64,000 nt of DNA from Microbulbifer sp. A4B17. GTDB lineage: Bacteria > Pseudomonadota > Gammaproteobacteria > Pseudomonadales > Cellvibrionaceae. Both the position numbers and the translations under genes were made by a program. This document shows, in pieces, positions 1 through 8,678 of this stretch (its first letter is position 1; each line of letters opens with the position of its first letter). The stretch lies in NCBI RefSeq assembly GCF_003076275.1, contig NZ_CP029064.1, positions 1,870,501 to 1,934,500 of the forward strand, in the 5' to 3' direction. The notes beneath the pieces were generated by a model that was not told where the DNA came from, searched no databases, and saw only the letters and a list, made by a program, of their open reading frames with translations.

Positions 1-2
1 AG

Positions 3-731
3 GAAGAGCTGTCAGGAGTGCGTCGGATGCTGGATGACGCTGAGTTAATTGATTCTTCCACCCTGGATGCCGAAGATGGCCTCGCTACTTCTTTGCAGAG
101 AGTTGCGGGTACATTGCAGATGCTTAACTTTAAGCGGGTAGGGGAGAGTCTGCGCAGTGCTGTAGCTGAATACCAGAGTGCTGCTGGTGCAGGGGGCTCC
201 ATTGCGGATAACGCACTGCAAAAACTGACAGGCCAGGTGCTGATGGTGGATAGCACGGTAAGGGCGCTCAAGCAGAGTACCTCTATTGATCTGGATGAAT
301 ACGGCCATGCGGATATTGCTTTTGAGCATAGCCAGCTGGCAGAGGCGGAAGTGGCGGTACTTAAAGAGGCCGAGGCCGGTTTGGCGCTGATTAAGAGAGC
401 GTTGGCAGCTTATGCAGAATCCGATTTTGATCATGGGCATATTCGCAACGTCTCCACCACTTTGAACTCAGTGCGCGGAGGTTTGATTGTTCTAAACCTG
501 AGCCGAGCGGCAGGCGTAGTTGAAGGCCTGCTTAACTTTGTTGAGACTGTGATCGATCGCCATGACGCAGGCCCTGAAGTAGAGCAATCTCTGGATATTT
601 TTGCCGATGCTATTATCAGCCTCGAATACTATCTGGGTGAGGTTAAATTGCACAGGCAAGCCGATATCCAATCCCTCAGTCTCGCCATAGAGAGCCTGAC
701 CGCCCTGGGTTATCCCGTTGAGGCCGCATAA
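3..731 (+). CDS. fimL: FimL-like type IV pilus/chemosensory protein, C-terminal part (5' end outside window)
   Basis: The frame is open to the left edge, so only the last 243 or so residues are present. They are helical and repetitive, with two stretches of the ChpA/FimL Hpt-like type (around 'SLQRVAGTLQMLNF' and 'NVSTTLNSVRGGLIVLNL') in which the phosphorylatable histidine is not evident. FimL is a pseudo-Hpt homologue of the N-terminus of ChpA that promotes twitching motility and cAMP signalling in Pseudomonas. Support also comes from context: fimL lies directly before nudC in P. aeruginosa, as here. The stop is followed within 3 bases by the nudC ribosome binding site, so the two are probably cotranscribed. 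An unspecified ChpA-family Hpt protein is the alternative. Confidence 0.62.
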   Translation, partial: EELSGVRRMLDDAELIDSSTLDAEDGLATSLQRVAGTLQMLNFKRVGESLRSAVAEYQSAAGAGGSIADNALQKLTGQVLMVDSTVRALKQSTSIDLDEYGHADIAFEHSQLAEAEVAVLKEAEAGLALIKRALAAYAESDFDHGHIRNVSTTLNSVRGGLIVLNLSRAAGVVEGLLNFVETVIDRHDAGPEVEQSLDIFADAIISLEYYLGEVKLHRQADIQSLSLAIESLTALGYPVEAA

Positions 732-746
732 TTTAAGGAGGCCTCC

Positions 747-1559
747 TTGGCAGACAAGTTTGTCCCGGCAGGGAATGTGTGGGCAGTTCCGGAATTTACA
801 CAGCATATCCTGATTGCTGATGGACTGATTCTCTGCCGAGGTGATTATTTCCTTCATGATGCTCAGGTATTGGTAGCAGGGGCTGTTCAATCCAGTCATT
901 ACCTGGGAGAGTTGAGTGGCAGCGCCTGTGGTGTACACGTTTTGTCTCGCCAGGTCGAAATCGCTGGCTATGAGTGGCGAAATTTACGCAGTTTGCTGAC
1001 TCTGGTTGATGAGCCGACGTTCGCATTGGCCGGACGGGCTCTGCAGATTTCACATTGGGATAGCCAGCATCGATTTTGTGGTCGTTGCGGCACGCCAACT
1101 ATCTATCACTCCAATGATCGTGCTCGTACCTGTCCCGCTTGCGATCTGACTGTCTACCCCAGAATCTCCCCCTGTGTAATCATGCTGGTAACTCGGGGAG
1201 ACGAGTGTCTTCTGGCTCGTCATGCCTCGCGCCGAAACGCTAACTACACAGCTCTTGCTGGTTTTATAGAGCCCGGCGAGAGCGCAGAGCAGGCGTTGGT
1301 GCGTGAAGTGTATGAGGAAGTGGGGCTCAAAGTAGGTGCGTTGGAGTATGTTGGCAGTCAATCCTGGCCCTTTCCGGGGCAGTTGATGATCGGATATTTG
1401 GCTGAGTGGCAAGGTGGAGGCCTGTGCTTGGACCCGAATGAAATCGAAGAGGCAGGCTGGTTTCATTATAGCTCCCTGCCTGCCATACCACCCATACAAA
1501 CCCTGTCCGGCCGTTTGATTCACACTTTTGTCGAAAAGGCTACAGCGAAGAACTGCTAA
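747..1559 (+). CDS. nudC: NADH pyrophosphatase / RNA deNADding hydrolase NudC
   Basis: This Nudix hydrolase splits NADH to NMNH and AMP and removes NAD caps from RNA. The 270 residues show the family order: an N-terminal domain, a four-cysteine zinc ribbon (C111, C114, C129, C132), a complete Nudix box beginning at G172 (GFIEPGES... REVYEEVG), and the downstream SQSWPFP motif (204-210) that separates NADH pyrophosphatases from other Nudix enzymes. Length is normal for the family. The start is TTG, chosen because AAGGAG lies 6 bases upstream (735-740) and the codon is the first in frame after the fimL stop. Confidence 0.95.
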   Translation: MADKFVPAGNVWAVPEFTQHILIADGLILCRGDYFLHDAQVLVAGAVQSSHYLGELSGSACGVHVLSRQVEIAGYEWRNLRSLLTLVDEPTFALAGRALQISHWDSQHRFCGRCGTPTIYHSNDRARTCPACDLTVYPRISPCVIMLVTRGDECLLARHASRRNANYTALAGFIEPGESAEQALVREVYEEVGLKVGALEYVGSQSWPFPGQLMIGYLAEWQGGGLCLDPNEIEEAGWFHYSSLPAIPPIQTLSGRLIHTFVEKATAKNC

Positions 1560-1606
1560 AAAGGTGGTTTGATGGTGTTGCGCAGTATCAGGGAGAAGAA
1601 ATCATA

Positions 1607-2257
1607 ATGTACATAGCGATTACTTTTATTATTGCCGTTCTGGCTCTGTTATTTGTATTTTGGGGTGCGCGAATCCTTCTGGGAGGGAACTGGTTTCTGG
1701 GCTTTATACGTGGCTCTGTGGGGCTTTTTCTTTTTGCAATGGCCCTTTGGATTGTTCTTGTTGCTGCGGATGTGTACAGCTATAGAAACCTGGCTGAAGA
1801 GCACAGTGTTGGTATTGTTTCCTTTCGAAAAGTTGCCGAGCAGCAGTTTGAAGTAAAGTTCTCTGACGCAGATGGAATTGCACAAAAGTTCGAATTGCTT
1901 GGGGATCAATGGCAGCTGGATGCCCGTATGCTCAAATGGCAGGGGCCACTCGCTCGCTGGGGGATTAAGCCTGCCTACCGTTTGGATCGGTTAAGTGGTC
2001 GCTATCTTACCCTCCAGGATGAACGTGCTCGTGAGCGTTCGGTCCACGAAATAGAGGGAGCGAATTACGGTGTGGATGTTTGGCAGTTTGTTCGCGGCAT
2101 TGATCGACAGCTGCCATTTGTTGATGCGGTATATGGCAGTGCCACTTTCCTTCCCATGGAAGACGGTGCTGTTTACGAGGTACGAATTAGTCATAGCGGC
2201 TTGTTGGCGCGCCCTCTCAATCAGCGTGCTACCTCTGCTTTGGAAGGTTGGCAGTAA
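1607..2257 (+). CDS. Conserved membrane protein, two N-terminal TM segments, unknown function
   Basis: The 216-residue protein has two hydrophobic segments (about residues 3-24 and 31-54) and then a soluble domain of about 160 residues rich in beta-type sequence. No catalytic motif is visible. From memory, relatives at this position after nudC in pseudomonads are annotated loosely as 'cation/multidrug efflux pump', which the sequence does not support because there are only two membrane spans. The ATG has a GGGAG-like ribosome site at 1591-1595. It lies 47 bases after nudC and 44 before sohB on the same strand, so it may share their transcript. Confidence 0.8.
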   Translation: MYIAITFIIAVLALLFVFWGARILLGGNWFLGFIRGSVGLFLFAMALWIVLVAADVYSYRNLAEEHSVGIVSFRKVAEQQFEVKFSDADGIAQKFELLGDQWQLDARMLKWQGPLARWGIKPAYRLDRLSGRYLTLQDERARERSVHEIEGANYGVDVWQFVRGIDRQLPFVDAVYGSATFLPMEDGAVYEVRISHSGLLARPLNQRATSALEGWQ

Positions 2258-2301
2258 ATTTTTGAAAGTAAAAATCAGTTAAGACGGCAAATGGAGTCTA
2301 A

Positions 2302-3447
2302 GTGGAATTTCTAATTGAGTACGGCCTTTTTCTAGCCAAGATTGTTACGGTTGTCGTAGCTTTAATGGTATTGATAGGTTTTATATTTGCAAACCGTGAA
2401 CAGCTGAAAGAGCGTGTTCAGGGACACATAACAGTTACGCACTTGAATGATCGCTATGAGCAGTTTAAGGAAACACTGCTTGAAGCGGTGATGGATAAGC
2501 ATGAGTTTTCCCGTCGCAAAAAACAAATGGCGAAAGAGAAAAAGTCTCAAGAAAAAGCCCTGGCTAAAAAGCACAAAGCCGAAAGTAAGAAACGTTCGGA
2601 AAAAAGTATAGTTTCCTCTTCAGATGCTACTAAGGAGGAGGAAAAGAAAGAGTCTAAAAGTGTAGAGGGAGAATTGGTCGCCGAGCGCAAGCGCGTTTTT
2701 GTTATGCAGTTTAATGGGGATATTAAAGCGAGTGCGCTTTCCCATCTACGCGAAGAAGTGACGGCCATTCTTCAAGTAGCCGAATCAGGTGATGAGGTCC
2801 TTCTCTGCCTTGAAAGCCCCGGAGGCATGGTGGCGAACTATGGTTTAGCAGCCAGCCAGCTGACCAGAATTCGCAGTGCCGGTATCCATTTGACCATTGC
2901 TGTCGATAAAGTGGCTGCCAGTGGAGGCTATATGATGGCCTGTGTTGCTGACCGTATTTTGGCCGCTCCGTTTGCGATGCTTGGCTCCATTGGTGTTTTG
3001 GCGCAGTTACCGAATTTTAATCGTTTGCTCAAACGCAATGACATCGACTATGAGCTGTTTACTGCCGGCCAGTACAAGCGCACCGTAACCATGTTTGGTG
3101 AAAATACTGATGAGGGCAAGCAGAAATTCCAAGAGGATTTGGATGAGATCCACGTTCTTTTCCAACATTTTATTGGGGAATATCGTCCGGAACTCGACGT
3201 CGATAAAGTTGCCACGGGCGAGGTTTGGTTTGGACAAAAGGCGTTGTCCCTGGGCTTGGTTGATGAACTGAAAACTTCAGATGAGTACTTGACCAGCTGT
3301 GCGGGGGACTGCGATCTATACCAGGTAGAGTTTAAAGAGCGGAAAAATATTGCTAAAAAATTAGGCCTGGCTGCGGAAGCTGGAGTGGAATCAGCAGTCA
3401 CTCGCCTGTTTTCACGTTTAGCAGCGCTCCGCCACCAGGCTCAATAA
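2302..3447 (+). CDS. sohB: Inner-membrane serine protease SohB (S49 family)
   Basis: SohB is a membrane-anchored relative of signal peptide peptidase A. An N-terminal TM segment (residues 9-30) is followed by a strongly charged Lys/Glu linker (70-130), then an S49 protease domain: ESPGG (171-175), the nucleophile Ser207 in KVAASGGY, and the general base Lys259 in AGQYKR. Both catalytic residues are therefore present, and 381 residues suits the family. The start is GTG at 2302; a nearby ATG at 2291 is out of frame. Placement near nudC suggests a housekeeping role in membrane protein quality control. Confidence 0.93.
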   Translation: MEFLIEYGLFLAKIVTVVVALMVLIGFIFANREQLKERVQGHITVTHLNDRYEQFKETLLEAVMDKHEFSRRKKQMAKEKKSQEKALAKKHKAESKKRSEKSIVSSSDATKEEEKKESKSVEGELVAERKRVFVMQFNGDIKASALSHLREEVTAILQVAESGDEVLLCLESPGGMVANYGLAASQLTRIRSAGIHLTIAVDKVAASGGYMMACVADRILAAPFAMLGSIGVLAQLPNFNRLLKRNDIDYELFTAGQYKRTVTMFGENTDEGKQKFQEDLDEIHVLFQHFIGEYRPELDVDKVATGEVWFGQKALSLGLVDELKTSDEYLTSCAGDCDLYQVEFKERKNIAKKLGLAAEAGVESAVTRLFSRLAALRHQAQ

Positions 3448-3487
3448 TTGTAAAACCACTTATTGATAGTGCTGCGGGATATACCCC

Positions 3488-4501
3488 ATGGAAATAGATA
3501 AGGATGAAAATTTTCGGGCAATTCAGGTTTCTGAGGTGGCTTCGGGAAAATTTGACCAGTCCATTATTGAGCGTCGACTGTCTGATCTTCCCGATAACCC
3601 ATTGTTGTTGGCCGTAAATTATTCGTCCTTGAATTTCAAAGACTCTTTGTCCGCTTTTGGTAATCGTGGGATAACCAGCTCTTATCCTCATACCCCCGGT
3701 ATAGATGCTGTGGGTAAGGTATTATTCGATCGGAGTAATACATTTTCTGTGGGTGCCGAATTGCTGGTCAATGGTTATGATTTGGGAATGAACACCGCTG
3801 GTGGACTGGCAGAGCGTATTGCTGTTCCTCCTCAGTGGGCATTGCCAGTTCCAGAAGGATTGACGGAATGGGAATCTATGGCACTGGGTACAGCTGGTTT
3901 TACTGCGGCGCTCTGCGTTGAAAAACTGTTGGAATCGGGCGCATCCCCTGAAGACGGTGAAATTCTTGTAACAGGTTCAACCGGAGGTGTTGGTTCGGTA
4001 GCGGTTGCATTACTGGCAAAGCTTGGTTTTCGTGTAGCTGCGGTTACGGGCAAACTGGAGTCTGCTGATTATCTGGCAGGCCTGGGGGCCTGGAAGGTAC
4101 TAGACCGGGATACCCTGGCGCCGTTTGCAAATAAGGCGATGGCTAAACCGTTGTGGGCTTGGGCTGTTGATACAGTGGGTGGGGAGACATTATTCAATGT
4201 TATTAAATCCCTGCGCTATGGCGGTGGAGTCGCAGCCTGTGGGATGGCATCAGGTGCCCAGTTCCATGCCAATGTGTTTCCATTTATCCTGCGGGGTATT
4301 AGCTTGTTGGGCGTGGATAGTGCTGTTTTGCCTATCGAAAAGAAAGCCGGTGTGTGGGGAAGGCTGGCGGGTGAATGGTATATCGGCGATAAGCTGAAAA
4401 GTATCGCGGAGAACATTAGCCTTGAACAGGCGCCGGAGTTTCTCGCCCGCTTAAATAGAGGCCATGGAATTGGTCGCTATGTTGTAGATATGACTCTCTA
4501 A
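3488..4501 (+). CDS. acuI: Acryloyl-CoA reductase AcuI / YhdH-type quinone oxidoreductase
   Basis: This is a zinc-free medium-chain dehydrogenase/reductase. Visible signatures are NYSSLNFKD (44-52), the PGIDAVG turn (70-76), and a Rossmann nucleotide-binding motif VTGSTGGVGSVAV (161-173). These are the features of the YhdH/AcuI family, which reduces acryloyl-CoA to propionyl-CoA with NADPH and in marine bacteria protects against acrylate released from DMSP. Length (337) is typical. No DMSP lyase or acyl-CoA partner is nearby, so the physiological substrate is inferred from the family only. Confidence 0.88.
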   Translation: MEIDKDENFRAIQVSEVASGKFDQSIIERRLSDLPDNPLLLAVNYSSLNFKDSLSAFGNRGITSSYPHTPGIDAVGKVLFDRSNTFSVGAELLVNGYDLGMNTAGGLAERIAVPPQWALPVPEGLTEWESMALGTAGFTAALCVEKLLESGASPEDGEILVTGSTGGVGSVAVALLAKLGFRVAAVTGKLESADYLAGLGAWKVLDRDTLAPFANKAMAKPLWAWAVDTVGGETLFNVIKSLRYGGGVAACGMASGAQFHANVFPFILRGISLLGVDSAVLPIEKKAGVWGRLAGEWYIGDKLKSIAENISLEQAPEFLARLNRGHGIGRYVVDMTL

Positions 4502-4660
4502 TATATCTACCGATTTAGAATAATAACTTTATTTCAAAGACTCTAATTATCATACCAAGTGCCTCCTGCGACTCGGAAACTGAGTTGTGTATGGGCTTTT
4601 TTCTCAATAGCCTTTAAGCGGACTCTGTTGTTTAGAGGCTTGTTGTATTGGAAGAACACT

Positions 4661-5923
4661 TTGTCGACAAGTAGCAACGAAAGTAAGAAACATGACCAGC
4701 GTAACGCTCTGGTACTTTCTGGGGGAGGGGCGCGTGCCGCTTATCAAGCGGGTGTTTTAAGAGCGCTTGCTGAACTCGTTCCCGAAGATAATCCTCGACC
4801 GTTTCAAATAATCTGCGGGACTTCCGCGGGTGCTATGAACGCTATGCTTCTCGCTTCCCATACCGGTACCTTCAAAGAAGCCGTCGACAGGATGTGCTCG
4901 GTCTGGTTGCAGCTCAGCGTTGAGCAGGTTTATCGCACCAGTTGGAGCAGCTTACTTGGGAACCTGTTTTCTATCAGCCGTTCGCTGCTAAACCAAGGGG
5001 TCGGTAGGGAAAAGCCATTGGCGCTCCTGGACAATAGCCCGCTACGGGATTTGGTGAAGCGTGAAATTAATTTTGACAATATTCACAAGAATATAGCGGC
5101 AGGTCATTTGCATGCTACAAGCGTTAATGCACTTTCTTACAGTGAGGGACAGTCTGTAAGCTTCTTTCAGGGAGCGGAAAATGTTAAAGGGTGGCAACGA
5201 TTTCGTCGTTTTGGGGTGCCCACCCAGTTAACTTCAGAGCACTTGTTAGCATCGGCGGCGATCCCTGCCATTTTTCCTGCGGTAAAACTGGATGGAGTTT
5301 ATTTTTGCGATGGTGCCATTCGTCTAATGGCTCCGATTAGTCCGGCGCTGCATCTCGGTGCCAGGCGTGTTTTTGTGGTGGGGGTATCTGATAATCGCTC
5401 CCCAACCCACTGGGGGAGTCGCAACAGCCCCGCTAAGATGGACTCCCCTTCAATGGCACAAATAGCTGCTCAATTATTCAATGCTGCATTTATTGATAGT
5501 TTGGAGGCAGACTTGGAGCATCTGGATAGGGTAAATATGCTACTTGATTATGTAGATCCATCGGATCACTCTGACTTGAAATTGTTGCGTTCGGTAGAGT
5601 CAGTTGTAATTGAGCCCTCGCAAAGTTTGGGGGGGCTTAGCGGCAGAAAACTCGGTCATCTTCCTTCCGCACTGCGCTGGCTATTTCGCTCTACTGGTGC
5701 CACAAGTCCTGGTGGTGGGGTTTCTGCTGCCAGTTACCTTCTGTTTGAAAGACCTTATATCGAGGAGCTTATCGATCTCGGTTATCAGGATGCCATGTGG
5801 GAGAAAGATAAATTACGTAGTTTTTTGAAGCCCGAACTGGAAAGTAAAAATGAGCGTAAAGGTTTGTTTGGGATTCGTGGTCGATCACAAGAGGAGGCTT
5901 CCCACGGCAATTCAGAGCGATGA
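4661..5923 (+). CDS. Patatin-like phospholipase
   Basis: The patatin fold hydrolyses acyl chains with a Ser-Asp dyad. The sequence has the oxyanion-loop motif SGGGARAAYQAG near the N-terminus, the nucleophile elbow GTSAG, and the catalytic Asp in the DGA motif (YFCDGAIR) about 160 residues later. After the patatin domain there is a C-terminal extension of about 150 residues that includes a basic tail. The frame is open to 4559, but TTG at 4661 is preferred because GGAAG sits at 4650-4654 with good spacing and the motif-bearing region starts soon after; about 420 residues result. No export signal is seen with this start. Confidence 0.87.
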   Translation: MSTSSNESKKHDQRNALVLSGGGARAAYQAGVLRALAELVPEDNPRPFQIICGTSAGAMNAMLLASHTGTFKEAVDRMCSVWLQLSVEQVYRTSWSSLLGNLFSISRSLLNQGVGREKPLALLDNSPLRDLVKREINFDNIHKNIAAGHLHATSVNALSYSEGQSVSFFQGAENVKGWQRFRRFGVPTQLTSEHLLASAAIPAIFPAVKLDGVYFCDGAIRLMAPISPALHLGARRVFVVGVSDNRSPTHWGSRNSPAKMDSPSMAQIAAQLFNAAFIDSLEADLEHLDRVNMLLDYVDPSDHSDLKLLRSVESVVIEPSQSLGGLSGRKLGHLPSALRWLFRSTGATSPGGGVSAASYLLFERPYIEELIDLGYQDAMWEKDKLRSFLKPELESKNERKGLFGIRGRSQEEASHGNSER

Positions 5924-5998
5924 CCTTTCTTTCTACAGCTAATTGACGTTTTTACTACCTTTCATATTCATCCACATTTCTATTGCAGTTTTCCTGAT

Positions 5999-6013
5999 GG
6001 GCGTTAAACGCCC
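5999..6013 (+). terminator. Short GC hairpin after patatin gene, possible weak terminator
   Basis: GGGCGT and ACGCCC form a perfect 6-bp stem around a TAA loop, 75 bases after the patatin stop. Only a weak TTAAATT follows, so termination efficiency is doubtful. Confidence 0.35.
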
Positions 6014-6171
6014 TTAAATTCAATTATATGCTGCCAAATCGACGTGAATGCCTGCGAGCCATTTTTGTTTTGGCTGCTGTTATCTTTTATATGTCTGGAC
6101 TTTGTGTGATCTCTTTCATCAGAGCAGACAGCTTCTATATTTAATAATGATGTCAGTGCTGTCGGGTATTA

Positions 6172-7485
6172 TTGAAGATGTTTTCTGTATTTTTACTCGT
6201 GACTCTTTTTTCATTTGGCTCAGGTGGTCAGGATTTTGCCCAAATGATGGGGCGGGTTGAGCGAGTCGAATACCTGGGGGGAGGTTTAGTTATTTCTGGG
6301 TGGGCCTGCCAGAAAGGCCTGTTTAAATCAGTTTCCGTAGGGCTTTATCTCGGAGCTTCTAGTAGAAGGGGGGCTCCAGTAAAAATGGCCAAGGCGGACC
6401 GGGAGTCGGCGGAAGGTATTGCCAAAATATGTGATACTCATAATGTTCCTCATAATTTCACGTTTTACTTGAATTATGAGGAAATGGAAAGATTTATACG
6501 AAAGAAAATTTATATATATGGGATTTCTTCGGCTATAGGTGGGTTTCGTGCGCTTTCCAATTCCGGGCGGCATCGGGTTGGAATTCCCTATATGAAATAT
6601 ACGGATGCAACCCTGCTGAGAAGGAATTTTGACTCGCGACCGATAGCCACTTTTGATGATCGGCACTTGAATTTAATAGCTATGCCAGATTTTGGATATG
6701 CCCTGGAGGCTAAATATATTCCTTTTGAGAAGGGTTCCGAGAGAATTACTAAGTTGATTCAGTTGACCAAATCAGTATCGGCGGCAACGCTAGCTTACGA
6801 TGTTAAATTTCATCGCGACTTTGAATTTGTTAAAGGTGGAAAATTGCATGGGCTGGCTGGAGGTGTTAAGGCGTCTGGCTGCCAACCCGTCAATCCCAAA
6901 GGTTGGAGTGTGCGGGTTATGTTTGGAGCTGAAGGTAAAGTCAGTCTCTACACCTATCACCAAGATAGGGCTGGTCGCTGCGGCGATGAATATGAAGGGG
7001 ATGCTGGCTTTAGGTTTGAGCGGGATACCTGGTATCGAGTTGAGCTCTTTGTTCAGTTGAATAGTGATGCTAATAATACTGATGGATATATTTTGTTATT
7101 TATTAACGGAGAGGGAGTGGTAGAGAAGCGGGGATTGCGACTATCCGGCATTGATAGGGTGGCTATTGATAAATTTCAGTTCAGTACTTTTCATGGGGGA
7201 AGTAATGCTAAGTGGTCACCTTCCAAAAAAGTCTATGCCTATTTTGATAATATTTCGGTGCGGGAAGGGCGAAAAATATACGGCCTTAAAGGGGCTGTGT
7301 GCGAAAATGAAAAAGGGGGTATTTATAGCGGAAACGGTGCCTGTTGTTCAAGTTTCTGTGGGGCCTGTGGTGGCCCTGGATGCGGCCAGTTAAATGGCGG
7401 AAGCAGGGCTTGCTGTACGCTGGAGATACTTAATTCAGCTCCATTGTGCTCCTACCCTGGACAAACTGCCCCATGCTCTATGTAA
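6172..7485 (+). CDS. Secreted PL14-like polysaccharide lyase with GWAC-type and cysteine-rich modules
   Basis: A hydrophobic N-terminus suggests export. Residues 26-100 form a domain with the GWAC motif (43-46) and a second Cys near 87, seen in various secreted hydrolases. Residues about 155-365 carry hallmarks of the PL14 alginate/glucuronan lyase fold: FVKGGKLHGL (219-228), a W-Y-R strand near 287, and STFHGGS...AYFDNISV (338-363). The last 60 residues hold ten cysteines in a compact pattern, including paired CC at 391-392 and 414-415, resembling small Cys-rich tails known mostly from eukaryotic secreted proteins. The start may be TTG at 6172 or ATG at 6178; neither has a clear ribosome site. 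Family assignment is from motif recognition, with substrate unproven. Confidence 0.68.
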   Translation: MKMFSVFLLVTLFSFGSGGQDFAQMMGRVERVEYLGGGLVISGWACQKGLFKSVSVGLYLGASSRRGAPVKMAKADRESAEGIAKICDTHNVPHNFTFYLNYEEMERFIRKKIYIYGISSAIGGFRALSNSGRHRVGIPYMKYTDATLLRRNFDSRPIATFDDRHLNLIAMPDFGYALEAKYIPFEKGSERITKLIQLTKSVSAATLAYDVKFHRDFEFVKGGKLHGLAGGVKASGCQPVNPKGWSVRVMFGAEGKVSLYTYHQDRAGRCGDEYEGDAGFRFERDTWYRVELFVQLNSDANNTDGYILLFINGEGVVEKRGLRLSGIDRVAIDKFQFSTFHGGSNAKWSPSKKVYAYFDNISVREGRKIYGLKGAVCENEKGGIYSGNGACCSSFCGACGGPGCGQLNGGSRACCTLEILNSAPLCSYPGQTAPCSM

Positions 7486-7508
7486 GATCTGGGTGACTTA
7501 TGAATAAT

Positions 7509-8252
7509 TCAGCTGCTTTTTAGGGCTTGCCAATCAAATTGCTCAATTAATTGTAAGAAGTGACCTTGGACCGCGCATTGGATTATTAGTTGAGAGTCGC
7601 TAACCGGATGCTGTAGCTTCAATTCGGTTGCATGCAATAGCAGTCGATGGCAGTTGAATTCATTGGCAAAAAAACGATTATGGATAGATTTTCCATACTT
7701 CGGGCAGCCAATTAGTGGATGATGGATATGCTTGAAGTGTCTTCTTATTTGATGTCGTCGGCCAGTTTTTAATTGGATCTCAACCAGGGAATAGCGACTA
7801 GTGGGGTAGCGGTCAACTTCATGGGGTAATTCAATTGTCTCTAACCGTCGATAAAGCGTAATCGCCTGTTGTCGTGGCAAGTCCGCTTTTGGACGTTTCC
7901 TTTGGTGCTTAAAGTCGGCAACCGGTGTCAGGGCATGGTCAATAATGCCATCTATTGGACTGTATCCTCTGCAGACAGCAATATATTTTTTTGATGATAG
8001 ATCACTTTCAAGTTGCTGTTGCAGTTGTGCAGCAGTATCTCCACTTTTGGCAAAAATAATAACGCCAGAAGTGGGTTTATCTAACCGGTGTACTGGATAG
8101 AGAAAGTTACCACATAGATTCCTCAGGTATTGCAGGAGCACCCGCTGTTCTTGGCGGTCTATTTCTGATCTGTGAACAAGCCATCCTTCTGGTTTATAAG
8201 CGGCAAGAAGATAGTCGTCTTCAAAGAGAATGGTTGGTTCTTGAGTAGTCAT
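7509..8252 (-). CDS. truC: tRNA pseudouridine(65) synthase TruC
   Basis: This RluA-family enzyme isomerises U65 of tRNA. The catalytic Asp58 lies in HRLDKPTSG (55-63), and the protein begins with the short PEGWLVHRS segment typical of TruC rather than the S4-domain-bearing RluC/RluD. Length is 247 residues, close to E. coli TruC. Also present are the RRHQIRRHF motif and the C-terminal LLLHATEL strand of the family. It is convergent with the lyase gene, the stops being 24 bases apart. Confidence 0.92.
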   Translation of the reverse strand: MTTQEPTILFEDDYLLAAYKPEGWLVHRSEIDRQEQRVLLQYLRNLCGNFLYPVHRLDKPTSGVIIFAKSGDTAAQLQQQLESDLSSKKYIAVCRGYSPIDGIIDHALTPVADFKHQRKRPKADLPRQQAITLYRRLETIELPHEVDRYPTSRYSLVEIQLKTGRRHQIRRHFKHIHHPLIGCPKYGKSIHNRFFANEFNCHRLLLHATELKLQHPVSDSQLIIQCAVQGHFLQLIEQFDWQALKSS

Positions 8253-8384
8253 CTTTGTGGGGGAGACTGGGCTATTACTGCGGTGGGCAGATTTTATGGC
8301 ATGTCGAAGCCCTAAGCTATGCTGGGAAGCGAAAATAAATTGGCGGTATCAGGATAAAATTTTAGAGATTGGTAAAAAACAGGC

Positions 8385-8412
8385 TTGACATGGTACTAAA
8401 TAATAATAAACT
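8385..8412 (+). promoter_or_regulatory. Candidate sigma70 promoter for rtcB leader RNA
   Basis: TTGACA (8385-8390) is a perfect -35 hexamer, with TAAACT 16 bases later (8407-8412) as the -10. It faces the short frame and hairpins ahead of rtcB. Confidence 0.5.
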
Positions 8413-8503
8413 GCACCTGAATTCTATTGCTGATCTGGGTTAAAGGTTGGCATTCTAATTTGCAATATTTTTGAAGTGGATCGCACCACTAAGGAGCCGT
8501 GAA

Positions 8504-8539
8504 ATGCGAAATGTTGATATCAAGAGTTTATTTGTTTAA
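8504..8539 (+). CDS. Possible 11-residue leader peptide
   Basis: AAGGAG (8491-8496) lies 7 bases before an ATG opening a frame of 11 codons (MRNVDIKSLFV) ending in TAA. The ribosome site is among the best in the window although the frame is tiny. It is followed 20 bases later by a 10-bp hairpin and then by a terminator. It could be a leader peptide governing readthrough into rtcB, a remnant gene start, or the 5' end of a dual-function small RNA. Codon content shows no run of a single amino acid, so classical amino-acid attenuation is not suggested. Confidence 0.35.
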   Translation: MRNVDIKSLFV

Positions 8540-8558
8540 TCGCTTTTCACGCGCTTGA

Positions 8559-8628
8559 GCTTGGAAAGTGATATTGCTTTCCAAGCCAGACCTTCCAAAA
8601 GCCCTGGCAAATGCCGGGGCTTTTTTAT
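8559..8628 (+). terminator. Tandem hairpins ending in an intrinsic terminator before rtcB
   Basis: The first hairpin pairs GCTTGGAAAG (8559-8568) with CTTTCCAAGC (8577-8586), a perfect 10-bp stem with no T-run. The second pairs GCCCTGGC (8601-8608) with GCCGGGGC (8613-8620), one U-G wobble, followed by TTTTTT. The second is a convincing Rho-independent terminator on the plus strand, 50 bases before the rtcB start. Confidence 0.85.
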
Positions 8629-8678
8629 TTTAGCTTGGATTGCCATTTCAGTTAAGTGGGTTAATCCAGGGATAAAAT

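Larger units (their letters stand above)
8253..8678. other. Intergenic region with leader transcript signals upstream of rtcB
   Basis: This 426-base gap contains a promoter-like pair, a strong ribosome site with an 11-codon frame, and two consecutive hairpins, the second a good intrinsic terminator. Each is listed separately. The arrangement implies a discrete transcript of about 200 bases that ends before rtcB. Confidence 0.6.

Noticed and set aside
6048..6260. Short plus-strand frame ahead of the lyase gene
   Set aside because: It overlaps the start of the lyase in another frame and shows only a hydrophobic composition due to T-rich DNA.
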